Source: an uncultured Clostridia bacterium | GTDB lineage: Bacteria; Bacillota; Clostridia; UBA1381 | Assembly (NCBI GenBank): GCA_934501535.1 | Contig: CAKSUM010000009.1 | Span: 1 to 64,000, forward strand | Reading direction: 5' to 3' | DNA length: 64,000 nt | In this document: piece after piece, positions 32,601-41,614 of the stretch | How the letters are laid out: every line of letters begins with the position of its first letter | How positions within the stretch are numbered: position 1 is the stretch's first letter | Program-made: the position numbers and the translations under genes | The notes under the pieces: generated by a model | What the model was told of the DNA's origin: nothing | Databases searched by the model: none | Seen by the model: the letters and a program-made list of their open reading frames with translations, nothing else

Positions 32601-33551
32601 TTATTTTTCATCTTCTGTGCACAGCACGCCTATGGGTGACGGCATTGAAAGCTCATACATAAGTTCTCCGTCCGTGCGAGATACAAAAGTGACATTTCCG
32701 GACTTTTCATTTGTGCAGATTACGGCGTTTTCCGTAACCCAAATATCGCGCGGGTCTTTTCCGTATGCGGAATATACTCGTTTCAGCGACAGGCTGCCGT
32801 CATAGTTAAGCTCGGTCACCGTGTCATCGCCGCGGTGCGATACAAAAATGCTGTTTCCGACCGCACGTATGGCAGCCGCCGTATTGCCGTCGGACTTTGC
32901 CAGCGGCGGAGTTGTTTCTTTAAGCGTGAGCACGCCGTCCGCATAATCAAGCACCGAAACCGTTGACGCAAGCTCATTTACGCAAAACACGGTTTTTCCG
33001 TCCTCATGAAACGCAAGATGGCGCGGACCGTGCCCCGACGGCATATCAACCGTTGATATAACGCTCAGATTTTTGTCATACACAAAGATTTTATCAAGGC
33101 CTAAATCGGTAACGAATATGTATTTGCCGTCCGGCGACGGAGAAACATAATGCGTATGCGGCATATCCTGGCGCGGCTGATTTACGCCCTTTCCCGTATG
33201 AACATCAACAGTATCCGGCATTTTTATCACGCTCCCGGACAAATAATTCACACAGTAAATGCAGCCGTCCGACTCAGTAAGGTGGCATGCCACAATCCCT
33301 TTTGTACTCTGCGGATTTGTTGGGTTTGCAAGTGATGCATCACTGCAAATATCATATGATATTACACCGCTCGTTCCGTCGGCGAACGGCTTGCGCAAAA
33401 TCACATGCAGCTTACGGTTTTCCCCGGCAATCGCATACATCGGAGAATCGCATTTGTATACTTTTTCAAAAACAGGCGCGTTTTGTCCGTCAAAGCGGTA
33501 ATGATAAATTCCGCCGTTTTCGTCGCATGCCGAAAAATATAAATTATACAT
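32601..33551 (-). CDS. Lactonase family beta-propeller protein (6-phosphogluconolactonase-like)
   Basis: Start at the ATG behind GGAG. About 316 residues with repeated beta-propeller blades and the signatures PHTHYVSPSPDGKYIFVTDLGLDKI and GHGPRHLAFHEDGKTVFCVNELASTV, which match the seven-bladed lactonase family (Pgl of E. coli, PF10282). In this operon it would open an aldonolactone made by the neighbouring SDR. Its exact lactone is unknown. The gap to the SDR gene is 91 bases, without a visible promoter. Confidence 0.85.
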   Translation of the reverse strand: MYNLYFSACDENGGIYHYRFDGQNAPVFEKVYKCDSPMYAIAGENRKLHVILRKPFADGTSGVISYDICSDASLANPTNPQSTKGIVACHLTESDGCIYCVNYLSGSVIKMPDTVDVHTGKGVNQPRQDMPHTHYVSPSPDGKYIFVTDLGLDKIFVYDKNLSVISTVDMPSGHGPRHLAFHEDGKTVFCVNELASTVSVLDYADGVLTLKETTPPLAKSDGNTAAAIRAVGNSIFVSHRGDDTVTELNYDGSLSLKRVYSAYGKDPRDIWVTENAVICTNEKSGNVTFVSRTDGELMYELSMPSPIGVLCTEDEK

Positions 33552-33642
33552 ATTAAACTCCATTCCGCCGCAGCTGCGGCACATTATATAACCTGTATTA
33601 TATCACTTCTCCGCTTTAAGGTCAATGCCGGATTTGTAAATT

Positions 33643-34371
33643 TTACAGATGCATGCCGCCGTCAACGATTATTTCCGAACCGGTGATATAGCGGCTTTCA
33701 TCGCTGCATAAAAATAGTATGCACGGGGCAACATCTTCCGCCAGTCCGACATATCCTGCCGGAATGCTCTCAATTACCTTTTTATTAAATTCGGCGTCGG
33801 CAAGCGCCTCCGAATTTCTCGGCGTGCTTATCGCACCGGGGGCAATATTGTTTACCGTCACCCCAAACGGCGCAAGATACGGTGCAATGTTTTCAACCAT
33901 TTTTTTCTGCGCCGCTTTTGTCATTCCGTAAATCGCAAGCTGAGGATGATTGTTATACTGGTTTACGCTGCCGATTGTGACAATTCTTCCCCAGCCCTTT
34001 TCTTTCATATACGGCGCGTATTTTTGTATCAGAAAATAACTGCTTTTTACGTTGCAGTCAAACTGCGTGTCATATTCCTCTTCGGTAAAAGTGCTCCAAT
34101 CGCGCTTATACTGTATCGACGCATTTAAAACAAGAATATCCACGCCGCCCGTCTTTTCAAATAGTGCGTCGATTTCCGCCATATCTGTCAAATCCGCCCG
34201 AACCGGCACCGAACCCGGGATTTTTTCGCTTGCCGCACGACATTTTTCTTCGCTTGACGCACCGTTTATAAAAACCTTGGCGCCGTGCCGGGCAAGAAGC
34301 TCTGCTGCGGCAAATCCTATCCCCTGGGTAGAACCGGTAACAAGCGCGGTTTTGCCTTTCAAATCAAACAT
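33643..34371 (-). CDS. Short-chain dehydrogenase/reductase
   Basis: Start at the ATG behind GGAGGAACC. About 242 residues of classical SDR: cofactor loop TGSTQGIG (residues about 13-20), NASIQ, the catalytic Ser in TIGSVNQYN, Tyr-x-x-x-Lys as YGMTK, and the C-terminal SRYITGSEIIVDGGMHL. Similar proteins oxidise sugars or sugar acids (for example gluconate 5-dehydrogenase or aldose dehydrogenases). In this operon it may oxidise a sugar at C1 for the lactonase, or reduce a keto acid. It is 13 bases downstream of the RraA-like gene. Confidence 0.9.
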   Translation of the reverse strand: MFDLKGKTALVTGSTQGIGFAAAELLARHGAKVFINGASSEEKCRAASEKIPGSVPVRADLTDMAEIDALFEKTGGVDILVLNASIQYKRDWSTFTEEEYDTQFDCNVKSSYFLIQKYAPYMKEKGWGRIVTIGSVNQYNNHPQLAIYGMTKAAQKKMVENIAPYLAPFGVTVNNIAPGAISTPRNSEALADAEFNKKVIESIPAGYVGLAEDVAPCILFLCSDESRYITGSEIIVDGGMHL

Positions 34372-34384
34372 ATCCGGTTCCTCC

Positions 34385-35293
34385 CTACAGCGATGACTGC
34401 GTATCATTCGGGTCACCGTTTATCGCTAAATCATACTCCTGCGACCAGTCCATATTACGATATTCTGCGGCGCGGTCATCGGTTTCTATAAACTCCATCA
34501 GCAAATCCAGCATTTCTTTTGTCCATGTGTTTTTGTCAATCTGCGCTGTTGTAAATTTGTTCTGTGCTATCATTTCAAATCCGAACAGGTCTTTAACCTG
34601 AGTTTTTGCCGCTCCGCCGACTACCTCCGCCACCAAATGGCTCGGAATAAACAAAACTCCGCCGCCGGCACCGAACACAACATCACCGGGCAGGCAAACC
34701 GCTCCGCCTATTCTTGTTACCGTATTGTAGCCCGTCATTATAAAATCACGTATGGGCGTGGGGTCAATTCCGCGGTAATAAACCTGTGTATTTTCGACGC
34801 GCTTCATTTGCTCCGTATCACGTATACCGCCCCAGATTACCGCTCCGCCGTTTTCATTCTTTGTCTTGTTTTTCAGCGCAGTTGTAAGGTTTCCGCCGAG
34901 AAACGTTCCCTTGTAGATTTTGTCATACATGTCGATTACAGGCACATCCCCCTCCATCAGATTGTCTATAACCCACTGATTGTACGTACCTGTTCGGTTT
35001 TCGCTCCTCCCTATATCCTTAACAACCTCGTCAAGGTCGGGGCGGCACGGGCAGTACGTAGCCGTAACGGCTCTTCCGATAAGCTTTCTTCCGTCATCGT
35101 GTATCGTGTGCAGGCGTCCCTCAAACTGACTCTCGTAGCCTTTTACAAAAATCGGTTTCCATACCTCCTCAAGCGTGAGGTTTTTAAGCGCCTTCAAATA
35201 TTTATCTTCAACCTTGGGTCTGCCGTCCGGCAGTCTTTCACCCTTCCAATGCGGCGTAAGCGCAATTACTTCCTCTCTGTCATTAAAATGCAT
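34385..35293 (-). CDS. RraA/HMG-aldolase family protein
   Basis: A 302-residue protein with the RraA-type signatures GRAVTATYC, MYDKIYKGTFLGGNLTTALKNK, GAVIWGGIRDTEQM (the conserved Gly-x-x-Arg-Asp of the family) and PGDVVFGAGGGVLFIP. Family members are either RNase E regulators or divalent-metal aldolases/decarboxylases that cleave 2-oxo-4-hydroxy acids. In a sugar-acid operon a retro-aldol role on a 2-keto-3-deoxy acid is more likely than RNase regulation. The protein is longer than typical RraA (about 160-230) with extra N- and C-terminal parts. Confidence 0.8.
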   Translation of the reverse strand: MHFNDREEVIALTPHWKGERLPDGRPKVEDKYLKALKNLTLEEVWKPIFVKGYESQFEGRLHTIHDDGRKLIGRAVTATYCPCRPDLDEVVKDIGRSENRTGTYNQWVIDNLMEGDVPVIDMYDKIYKGTFLGGNLTTALKNKTKNENGGAVIWGGIRDTEQMKRVENTQVYYRGIDPTPIRDFIMTGYNTVTRIGGAVCLPGDVVFGAGGGVLFIPSHLVAEVVGGAAKTQVKDLFGFEMIAQNKFTTAQIDKNTWTKEMLDLLMEFIETDDRAAEYRNMDWSQEYDLAINGDPNDTQSSL

Positions 35294-35307
35294 TGTTATA
35301 TCCTCCT

Positions 35308-36246
35308 TTATGCGTTTTCCAAAAGTCCTTTCAAATATCCGATTGCAAACAAGCGCCCGAGAGCGTCATAGCCTGCATTTTTAATTTCTTCGCCCGCCAT
35401 GGTCGGCACATGATCCACCCGTATCGGCACATCAACGCCGCAATCCTTATACAGCCGTATAAGTTTGCCCATTTCAAGCTGCCCGTTATCATGAAATGTT
35501 TCATGAAAGTGTTTAACATTCCCTGACACATTCCGAAAATGGATAAACTTTATTTTATCTGCAAACCGCGGAATAACTTCATACAAATTCTCGCCCATCA
35601 TTGCATATGTAGCCTGACACATCGTTATGCCGAGGTTATCCGATTTTACCGTATTTACCGCACGGTCAATATTATCCGCGCATGTCATAATCCGTTCCAC
35701 GCCGCCGAGTTTTTCAAGCGGCGGATCATCGGGGTGCAGCGCAAATGTAACATTAAATTTTTCCGCATACGGAATAATTGCTTTTATAAAATATTCATAG
35801 TTTTCCCAAAGTTTTTCTTTTGTGATAACGTTTCCGTCAGGTCTGAATTCATCAAAATCAAATCCCGTAACCAATGCTCCGCCGCGTTCTTTTATATCCG
35901 CTGCGGTTCTGAGCCAACCGATATGCGCCATGAAATTAAAACATATTGTTCTTATATCGAGCCTGTCCATGTACTCAAGCATTTTTATTGTTTTTTCAAT
36001 GCACTCATCGCGTTTTTCGTCGCCGATTTTAATATGGTCATGCAATTCATTCGGCAGCGGCTCAATTATTATCGGCTTAATACCGAAATCGGCAAAACGC
36101 TTATACACGGTTTGCCAGTGTGAAAAATCGGTAATATCAAAATCTCCGGTTTCCGGCAGCCGAATGACGCCGTTTTTAACACCGCATTGAAGCGCAAAAT
36201 CCCATGTCAAATCGCGCTCACTTCTGAAATAATCGGTTAATATCAT
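35308..36246 (-). CDS. UxuA-like sugar-acid dehydratase/isomerase (TIM barrel)
   Basis: A 312-residue protein with segments that parallel D-mannonate dehydratase UxuA: FALHPDDPPLEKLGG, NLGITMCQATYAMMGENL, IHFRNV and VDHVPTMAGE. The His, Cys, His and Asp at these places correspond to the metal ligands and catalytic residues of UxuA. It is shorter than UxuA (350-390) and the Cys-x-Gly of the CTGS motif differs, so the substrate may be another aldonate. Its start overlaps the stop of the glycosidase gene upstream by ATGA. Confidence 0.75.
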   Translation of the reverse strand: MILTDYFRSERDLTWDFALQCGVKNGVIRLPETGDFDITDFSHWQTVYKRFADFGIKPIIIEPLPNELHDHIKIGDEKRDECIEKTIKMLEYMDRLDIRTICFNFMAHIGWLRTAADIKERGGALVTGFDFDEFRPDGNVITKEKLWENYEYFIKAIIPYAEKFNVTFALHPDDPPLEKLGGVERIMTCADNIDRAVNTVKSDNLGITMCQATYAMMGENLYEVIPRFADKIKFIHFRNVSGNVKHFHETFHDNGQLEMGKLIRLYKDCGVDVPIRVDHVPTMAGEEIKNAGYDALGRLFAIGYLKGLLENA

Positions 36247-37892
36247 TGCTGCATCTCCTTTGTAACGCGTACAAACAGACCTTTTTCAATATTTTTAATT
36301 TTATTCCCGTCCGATTTCGCATTATCATTCCATATATGTATTATTTCCGCCGTTCCGCAAATATCAAGAGCAATTTCTTCAATAACTGTCGGAGCATTCA
36401 AATCACGAAGTATGTTCTGCCATGATGCCGATTTATTTCTGATATAATACAAATCATGTTTTTTACCTCGCAGCGCAAGTACATATGCTTTACTGTCGGA
36501 ACAGTCGGCTGCCGTAAAATCTTCTTCATCAAAGTTAATTCCGTCTGTAAGCGCCTTTAACGGCTTGTACATATGATACAGATTTTTTGATTCAACATAT
36601 CTTGCGTCCCAATGCCAGATATTACCGCAGCATGCGCAGCCGAGAAACAGCGGAGTATACACGCAGTCCGCAAAAATAATACCGTCATCGTCCGAGGAAT
36701 AATATCTGAACGGTCCCGAATGACAGTCATTCACCGCGCCCGTTTCCGCAACAAAAAGCGGCATATTTTCCGGCATCTGCTCCGTACAGATTTTCTTTAA
36801 ACCCTCGATAGAATTATGCGTCAGTTCAGCAAATTTCGCCCCCTGATCCAAATATGAATGAACCTGCTTAAAATCAAAGCTGTCCCACGGAAATTCCGCA
36901 TAGCATTTCTTTGCGCCGTCCCAATCGCAGCTGCCGAGCGAATTTATAATCATATGGTTCGGAAAAAGAGCATGCAGCTTTTCCGCCGCTTTTATGTTCC
37001 AGCGTGCAAGACGTTCCGTGTCATGAAACACCGTTCCGAAACAATTCATTTCATTCCACAGCTCAATCGCAAAAATCGTGTCATTATACGCATAACGTTT
37101 TGCATATTCCCCGATTTTTTCAAACCATGCTTTCTGCCAGACATCATCGGCGAGCCACTCATCGGCGCTTTTGCATTTCCTTCCTTTAAAGCAGACTTGT
37201 TTGTTAAATAATTTTCCTATATATGAGCCGTCCGCGCCGTCACCGACATTTCTGAACTGTTCCATTGTCAGCTTGAGCTTAATTCCGTATTTTTTTGCAA
37301 GTGCAATAATCCGGTCAAGTTTTGCAAACTGCCCGGCGTGGAAAATTCCGGCTTCATTTGTATCTGCGCTGAGGTAATCATGTCCGCACCAAATGCGAAC
37401 GAGATTTACTCCGTTTTCGCTCGCCTTTTTGAACCACGCTTCATACTGCTTTAGTCCGATATATGCAACATTATCGGACTGACCGAATTCACTGCCGTTG
37501 CTCACGGCAAAGCTTTGCGGAAACGCCATGTTTATCCCTATCGGCATGAACGGCTCCGAATCCGTGTATGCAAAATATCTTCTGTCTTTATCGCTGACCT
37601 TTACAAAGCCGTGTTTATCTCCGCAAACGGCGGTAAAACCGTACTCTTTAAGTACGGCATTTCCGCATCTTTCGCATATCTTGTAATCTCCCTGCAAAAC
37701 CGGAGCATACCGAAAGCAAAAGTTTTCTCCGACGCTTACCATATGCTCGTATCCCTCACTGTCATAGGTAAACTCCGTCAGCCCATTTCTGAACGGTTTT
37801 ACGGTATCAATCGCACCGTCCGGTCTGATTACGGAAATTTCCGTTGTGTCTTTATCAGCTTCCCGTTCAAATTCCTCAAAAATAAAATACTC
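36243..37892 (-). CDS. Clan GH-A glycoside hydrolase (GH5-like), cytoplasmic
   Basis: Start at the ATG behind GTGGAG, just inside the upstream gene's end. About 549 residues. After an N-terminal beta region with a Cys-x-x-Cys (ICERCGN), a TIM barrel begins at FMPIGINMAFP. The acid/base glutamate is in IELWNEMN and the nucleophile in FVAETGAV, the spacing of clan A retaining glycosidases. A C-terminal beta domain follows. There is no signal peptide. I cannot fix the GH family; mannanase-, glucosidase- or xylosidase-like activity on an imported oligosaccharide is plausible. Confidence 0.75.
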   Translation of the reverse strand, partial: EYFIFEEFEREADKDTTEISVIRPDGAIDTVKPFRNGLTEFTYDSEGYEHMVSVGENFCFRYAPVLQGDYKICERCGNAVLKEYGFTAVCGDKHGFVKVSDKDRRYFAYTDSEPFMPIGINMAFPQSFAVSNGSEFGQSDNVAYIGLKQYEAWFKKASENGVNLVRIWCGHDYLSADTNEAGIFHAGQFAKLDRIIALAKKYGIKLKLTMEQFRNVGDGADGSYIGKLFNKQVCFKGRKCKSADEWLADDVWQKAWFEKIGEYAKRYAYNDTIFAIELWNEMNCFGTVFHDTERLARWNIKAAEKLHALFPNHMIINSLGSCDWDGAKKCYAEFPWDSFDFKQVHSYLDQGAKFAELTHNSIEGLKKICTEQMPENMPLFVAETGAVNDCHSGPFRYYSSDDDGIIFADCVYTPLFLGCACCGNIWHWDARYVESKNLYHMYKPLKALTDGINFDEEDFTAADCSDSKAYVLALRGKKHDLYYIRNKSASWQNILRDLNAPTVIEEIALDICGTAEIIHIWNDNAKSDGNKIKNIEKGLFVRVTKEMQQ

Positions 37893-37896
37893 CATA

Positions 37897-39267
37897 TCAG
37901 CTCCACTCTCTGTCATTTGCCCACTCGTTGTCCCAGAAAGACGTGTCGCCCCACGCCTCGGGATATTTTTCGTGCATGTGCTCTTTTATAAGCTCCTCAT
38001 TCAGGCTGTCAATACCGAGTCCCGGCTTATTCGGAACATTAACAAATCCGTCCTTAAACAGCGGATTGTCAATACCGAACGCAAGGTCATTCCACCACGG
38101 AATATCAACCGAATGAAATTCAACAGCAAGAACATTCTGAACCGCCGCTGCCGCATGAATTGCCGCCATGCACGCAATCGGGCTTTCAGCCATATGTATT
38201 GCCATAGCTACGCCGTATTTTTCACACATGTCGCCGAGTTTCTTCATTTCCATAGTGCCGCCGACCGTCAGAATATCGGGGTGAACAACAGATACGCCGC
38301 CGTTTTCCATAAGCGGACGGAAATTCTCGGCAAGGTATATATCTTCACCGGTACAAATCGGCACATGCACGGCATTTGAAATCTTTTCAAAATGCTTGGT
38401 ATAATGCCACGGCGCAATATCTTCAATCCACGCTATGTTATACTTCTCAAGACGTTTTGCAAACATTATGCAGTCCTCAATGCAAACATGTCCGAAATGG
38501 TCGATTGCAAGCGGCACTTCATATCCGATTACATCGCGTACCTGTTTTACGTAATCCTCTAAATAATCCATGCCTTTCTGCGTCATATGTATACCTGTTG
38601 CATGATGCGGAATTGTGAACGTTTCGTAATTCTTGCCGAGCATCATGTCCATATCAACCGAGCCTTTTTGGTGATTGATTGCTTTCATGGAATACTTTTT
38701 TATATCCTCCAAAAATCCGAGCGGCGCATTAAGGCAGCCCGGTTCGTCAAGCATAAGTTCAATGCCCAAATCCATTTTCAGGAACGTAAATCCCTGTTCC
38801 ATACGCTTTTTGAGCGCATGCCCCATATCCGTTCCGGTATGCTTGCCGTCAACATCGGTATCACAGTACATACGCACCTTGTCACGGAATTTTCCGCCGA
38901 GCATCTGCCACAGCGGCACGCCCCATGCTTTGCCTGCCAGGTCCCACAGCGCAATTTCAATTCCCGAAACTCCGCCGCCCTGACGCGAGTGTCCGCCGAA
39001 TTGCTTTATTCTGCGGAACAGCTTATCAACGTTACACGGATTTTCACCGACCAGACGCGACTTCAGCATCAGCGCATAGCTTGCGCTTGACGCGTCACGT
39101 ACCTCACCGTAGCCGACAATTCCCTGGTTTGTGTAAACCTTTATAAGCGGACAGTGCTTCGGCGCACCGTTAATATTTGCAACGCGAATATCCGTTATCT
39201 TCAACTCGCTCGGCGATGAGCACACATTTACATTTTCCGAAATCATATCTTTTAAATTATTATTCAT
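37897..39267 (-). CDS. Enolase-superfamily sugar-acid dehydratase (mandelate racemase/MLE family)
   Basis: About 456 residues from the ATG behind GAGGTACGAC; an ATG 12 bases upstream overlaps the GH10 stop and is the alternative. The capping domain leads to GGVSGIEIALWDLAGKAWGVPLWQMLGG, a clear family signature. Metal ligands are Asp in AIDHFGH, Glu in WIEDIAPW and Glu in CTGEDIY; HPDILTVGGT and AIHMAESPI follow (catalytic His region). It should remove water from an aldonate or uronate derivative to give a 2-keto-3-deoxy acid. The exact substrate is not predictable. Confidence 0.87.
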   Translation of the reverse strand: MNNNLKDMISENVNVCSSPSELKITDIRVANINGAPKHCPLIKVYTNQGIVGYGEVRDASSASYALMLKSRLVGENPCNVDKLFRRIKQFGGHSRQGGGVSGIEIALWDLAGKAWGVPLWQMLGGKFRDKVRMYCDTDVDGKHTGTDMGHALKKRMEQGFTFLKMDLGIELMLDEPGCLNAPLGFLEDIKKYSMKAINHQKGSVDMDMMLGKNYETFTIPHHATGIHMTQKGMDYLEDYVKQVRDVIGYEVPLAIDHFGHVCIEDCIMFAKRLEKYNIAWIEDIAPWHYTKHFEKISNAVHVPICTGEDIYLAENFRPLMENGGVSVVHPDILTVGGTMEMKKLGDMCEKYGVAMAIHMAESPIACMAAIHAAAAVQNVLAVEFHSVDIPWWNDLAFGIDNPLFKDGFVNVPNKPGLGIDSLNEELIKEHMHEKYPEAWGDTSFWDNEWANDREWS

Positions 39268-39275
39268 GTCGTACC

Positions 39276-40598
39276 TCATAATTCTATTTTCAAACCGTCA
39301 TAAGCGACAAAATCTTTGCTCAGGCTGATTTCTTTTGTATATTTCTTTCCGTCAATCTCAACCTCAGCGTCATAATTGCCGTAAAAGCCGCGGAAATAAA
39401 CCTTACCGTCTGCGTCGGCGGTAACTTCTGCGTCGGTATGCCATTTCTTTTGGAACAGCTCTTTTATCTTATAATATGCAGGCTTGGGGGTTAAATCATG
39501 TCGGAGCAAACCGCCGTAATAGTAGTTTTCGCCTGCCGTCATGTCGCCTAAGGGTGCATATGCCGCATATCCGTCAACCAAATTCCAGTATATAACCTGC
39601 TCGACATTCGCATGCGAGAACCATATACTGTACAGATTTTCTATAAGCTCTGCCTGAATTGCCTCGTCCTCTTCATCATTTGAGTATGCCGGAATTGTCA
39701 CCTCGGTAATCTGGAAAGGTATCTTCAGTTTCGCATATAAATCCAGTATTCTGAACAGACGGTCGGGGTCATATTCGCACCGCGTATTCTCATACTCGTC
39801 CTCACGCTTATTGAACATGTGGAACTGAATACCGACTGCGTCTATCCGCAAGCCCTTTAAAAGTGCGTTTTCCACAATTGCGTAATACTTGTCGCGCGGT
39901 GTTCCCTGGGCACGCCAGCCACTCCATTCATTGATAACAAGCTCATTGCACGGGAAATATTTTTCCGCCAGCTTGTAGCAAAATTCAATGTAATCATCGC
40001 TTGCGTAAAGCGGCGACGTATCATTAAGCTGCCACTCATGCTCGTTTGTAACTTCTATTGTACGAATCCTGCCGGCATAACGCTCGGAAATTTCCTTAAA
40101 CCGTCTTTCAATCTCACGCTTATTTTCCCATAAATCGGTTTTGCTCAGCCAATTCGGGAAAAATCTGTCATACGCCAGCGCATGCTCACGCGGTTCAATT
40201 CCGTTTTCTTCGCAAAATTCAAGACACAAATCCGTTGCCGGGCGGCGGTATATTTTCGGGCTGTCCTTCTCATATCTGGTCTTGCCTTTTTCCGGCTCCA
40301 GGGCGTCCCAGTAAAACGGCAGCGTCGCCATATTGAAGCAATCCTTAAAGTATTCCCTGTATTTTTTATTTTTCTCATCTGTTTCGAGTTCATCAAGCAT
40401 AAACAGATTTGCTCCGTACTTAAATTCATGGGATTTTTGCTTTAAATGAATTTTAGCATTCGGCACCGGTTTTCCGTCACGCATAACCTGCAGCAAAACA
40501 GTTCCTTTTCTGTTTTGTTCTATTCCTGCCTCAACGCGCGCTTTCGTTATCTCTTTCTGCTGCTCAAATTTTTCTAAAATCTTTCTTCTGTCCGACAT
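39276..40598 (-). CDS. GH10-like glycoside hydrolase, cytoplasmic
   Basis: Start at the ATG 7 bases after GGAGG. About 440 residues. The barrel shows the GH10 pattern: HEFKYGANLFM at the start, WDALEPEKG, the acid/base glutamate in VTNEHEW, IQFHMF and the nucleophile in QITEVTIPAY, then YWNLVDG. Typical GH10 xylanases are secreted; this one lacks a signal peptide and has an N-terminal coiled segment plus a small C-terminal beta domain. It opens the operon and probably acts on an imported oligosaccharide. Xylan origin is suggested by the family only. Confidence 0.8.
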   Translation of the reverse strand: MSDRRKILEKFEQQKEITKARVEAGIEQNRKGTVLLQVMRDGKPVPNAKIHLKQKSHEFKYGANLFMLDELETDEKNKKYREYFKDCFNMATLPFYWDALEPEKGKTRYEKDSPKIYRRPATDLCLEFCEENGIEPREHALAYDRFFPNWLSKTDLWENKREIERRFKEISERYAGRIRTIEVTNEHEWQLNDTSPLYASDDYIEFCYKLAEKYFPCNELVINEWSGWRAQGTPRDKYYAIVENALLKGLRIDAVGIQFHMFNKREDEYENTRCEYDPDRLFRILDLYAKLKIPFQITEVTIPAYSNDEEDEAIQAELIENLYSIWFSHANVEQVIYWNLVDGYAAYAPLGDMTAGENYYYGGLLRHDLTPKPAYYKIKELFQKKWHTDAEVTADADGKVYFRGFYGNYDAEVEIDGKKYTKEISLSKDFVAYDGLKIEL

Positions 40599-40654
40599 AG
40601 TAACCTCCATTCTGCCGCACCGCGCGGCATACCTCCGAAATATTATTATACAGC

Positions 40655-40684
40655 TTGACTTTTCCGCACTGCATATGTTACAAT
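40655..40684 (+). promoter_or_regulatory. Promoter of the divergent AraC gene
   Basis: TTGACT (40655-40660), 18 bases, TACAAT (40679-40684). On the opposite strand the sugar-acid operon has TATAAT near 40642-40650 without a recognisable -35, which suggests activator dependence. A perfect palindromic operator was not seen in the gap. Confidence 0.55.
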
Positions 40685-40765
40685 TACATTATAGTGCATT
40701 TTATATTACATAACTTCCTATATATTTTTTATTTTGTCCACTATATTACGATTGGAGAATTTGCG

Positions 40766-41614
40766 ATGCATGATGACCAAATAATACTTGACCGTTTTTC
40801 GCACCCGTATCTGAAGCTGCGGTATGCGGAAATTGCGCCGACAAAACGCAATTATATCGAGCACCACCACACGGAATGTGAAATAGCTCTTTTCTTATCC
40901 GGCACCGGTTCTTACCGTGTCGGCAGCAAGGAATATGACATTGCAGCCGGTGATATATTTTTATTTGCAAGCAACGAAAATCACTTCATAACCGAAATCG
41001 GCGGTTTCAGCTATATCCGCCTGCACTTTGAACCGCGGATTTTGTGGCTCGGCAACGAATTGTCCGACCCTATTTTTATGAAAATATTTTTTGACCGAAA
41101 TGACAGTTTTGAAAATCGGCTCGACAGAAAAAATCCGAATGCTGCACTTCTTTCCGGATATATAACCGAATTGTACAATGAAATGAGAAACAAAAAAACA
41201 GCCTACACGGCTGCTGCTCAGATTTTACTTGATAAAATATTTTTAACGCTTATCCGCGGCTATAATTTTGTCAATACGGACAGCTCATTTGCTGCGGACA
41301 CCGTTTCACTCAAGCATCTTGAAAAGGCGATGAAATTTATTGACGCTAACCTCGAAAATCCGCTGTCGCTTGATGACATTGCAAAAACCGCGCTGATGAG
41401 CAGAAATTATTTCTGCACCGTTTTTAAAAAGTTTAACGGAATTTCTCCCTGGGATTACATTACAATCAAGCGGATTGAAAAATCAATCGAGCTGCTAAAA
41501 ACAGCCGACATGAGCAAGCTGGAAATCGCATACGCCTGCGGTTTTAATTCGCCCTCGAATTTTTATAAGGCATTCCGGCGGATAACCGGTAAATCTCCGG
41601 GCGACATCACTTAA
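40766..41614 (+). CDS. AraC-family regulator of the sugar-acid operon
   Basis: Start at the ATG behind TTGGAGAA. The 282-residue protein has an N-terminal cupin (YIEHHHTECEIALFLSGTGSY, FLFASNENHF) and a C-terminal pair of helix-turn-helices (SLDDIAKTALMSRNYFCTVFKKFNG; LEIAYACGFNSPSNFYKAFRRITG). It is divergent from the eight-gene sugar operon and is its likely activator. Its end overlaps the convergent comFC gene by 8 bases. Confidence 0.9.
   Translation: MHDDQIILDRFSHPYLKLRYAEIAPTKRNYIEHHHTECEIALFLSGTGSYRVGSKEYDIAAGDIFLFASNENHFITEIGGFSYIRLHFEPRILWLGNELSDPIFMKIFFDRNDSFENRLDRKNPNAALLSGYITELYNEMRNKKTAYTAAAQILLDKIFLTLIRGYNFVNTDSSFAADTVSLKHLEKAMKFIDANLENPLSLDDIAKTALMSRNYFCTVFKKFNGISPWDYITIKRIEKSIELLKTADMSKLEIAYACGFNSPSNFYKAFRRITGKSPGDIT

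Noticed and set aside
39276..40598. Secreted xylanase
   Set aside because: GH10 motifs are present but the N-terminus is charged and lacks any signal peptide, so export is not supported.
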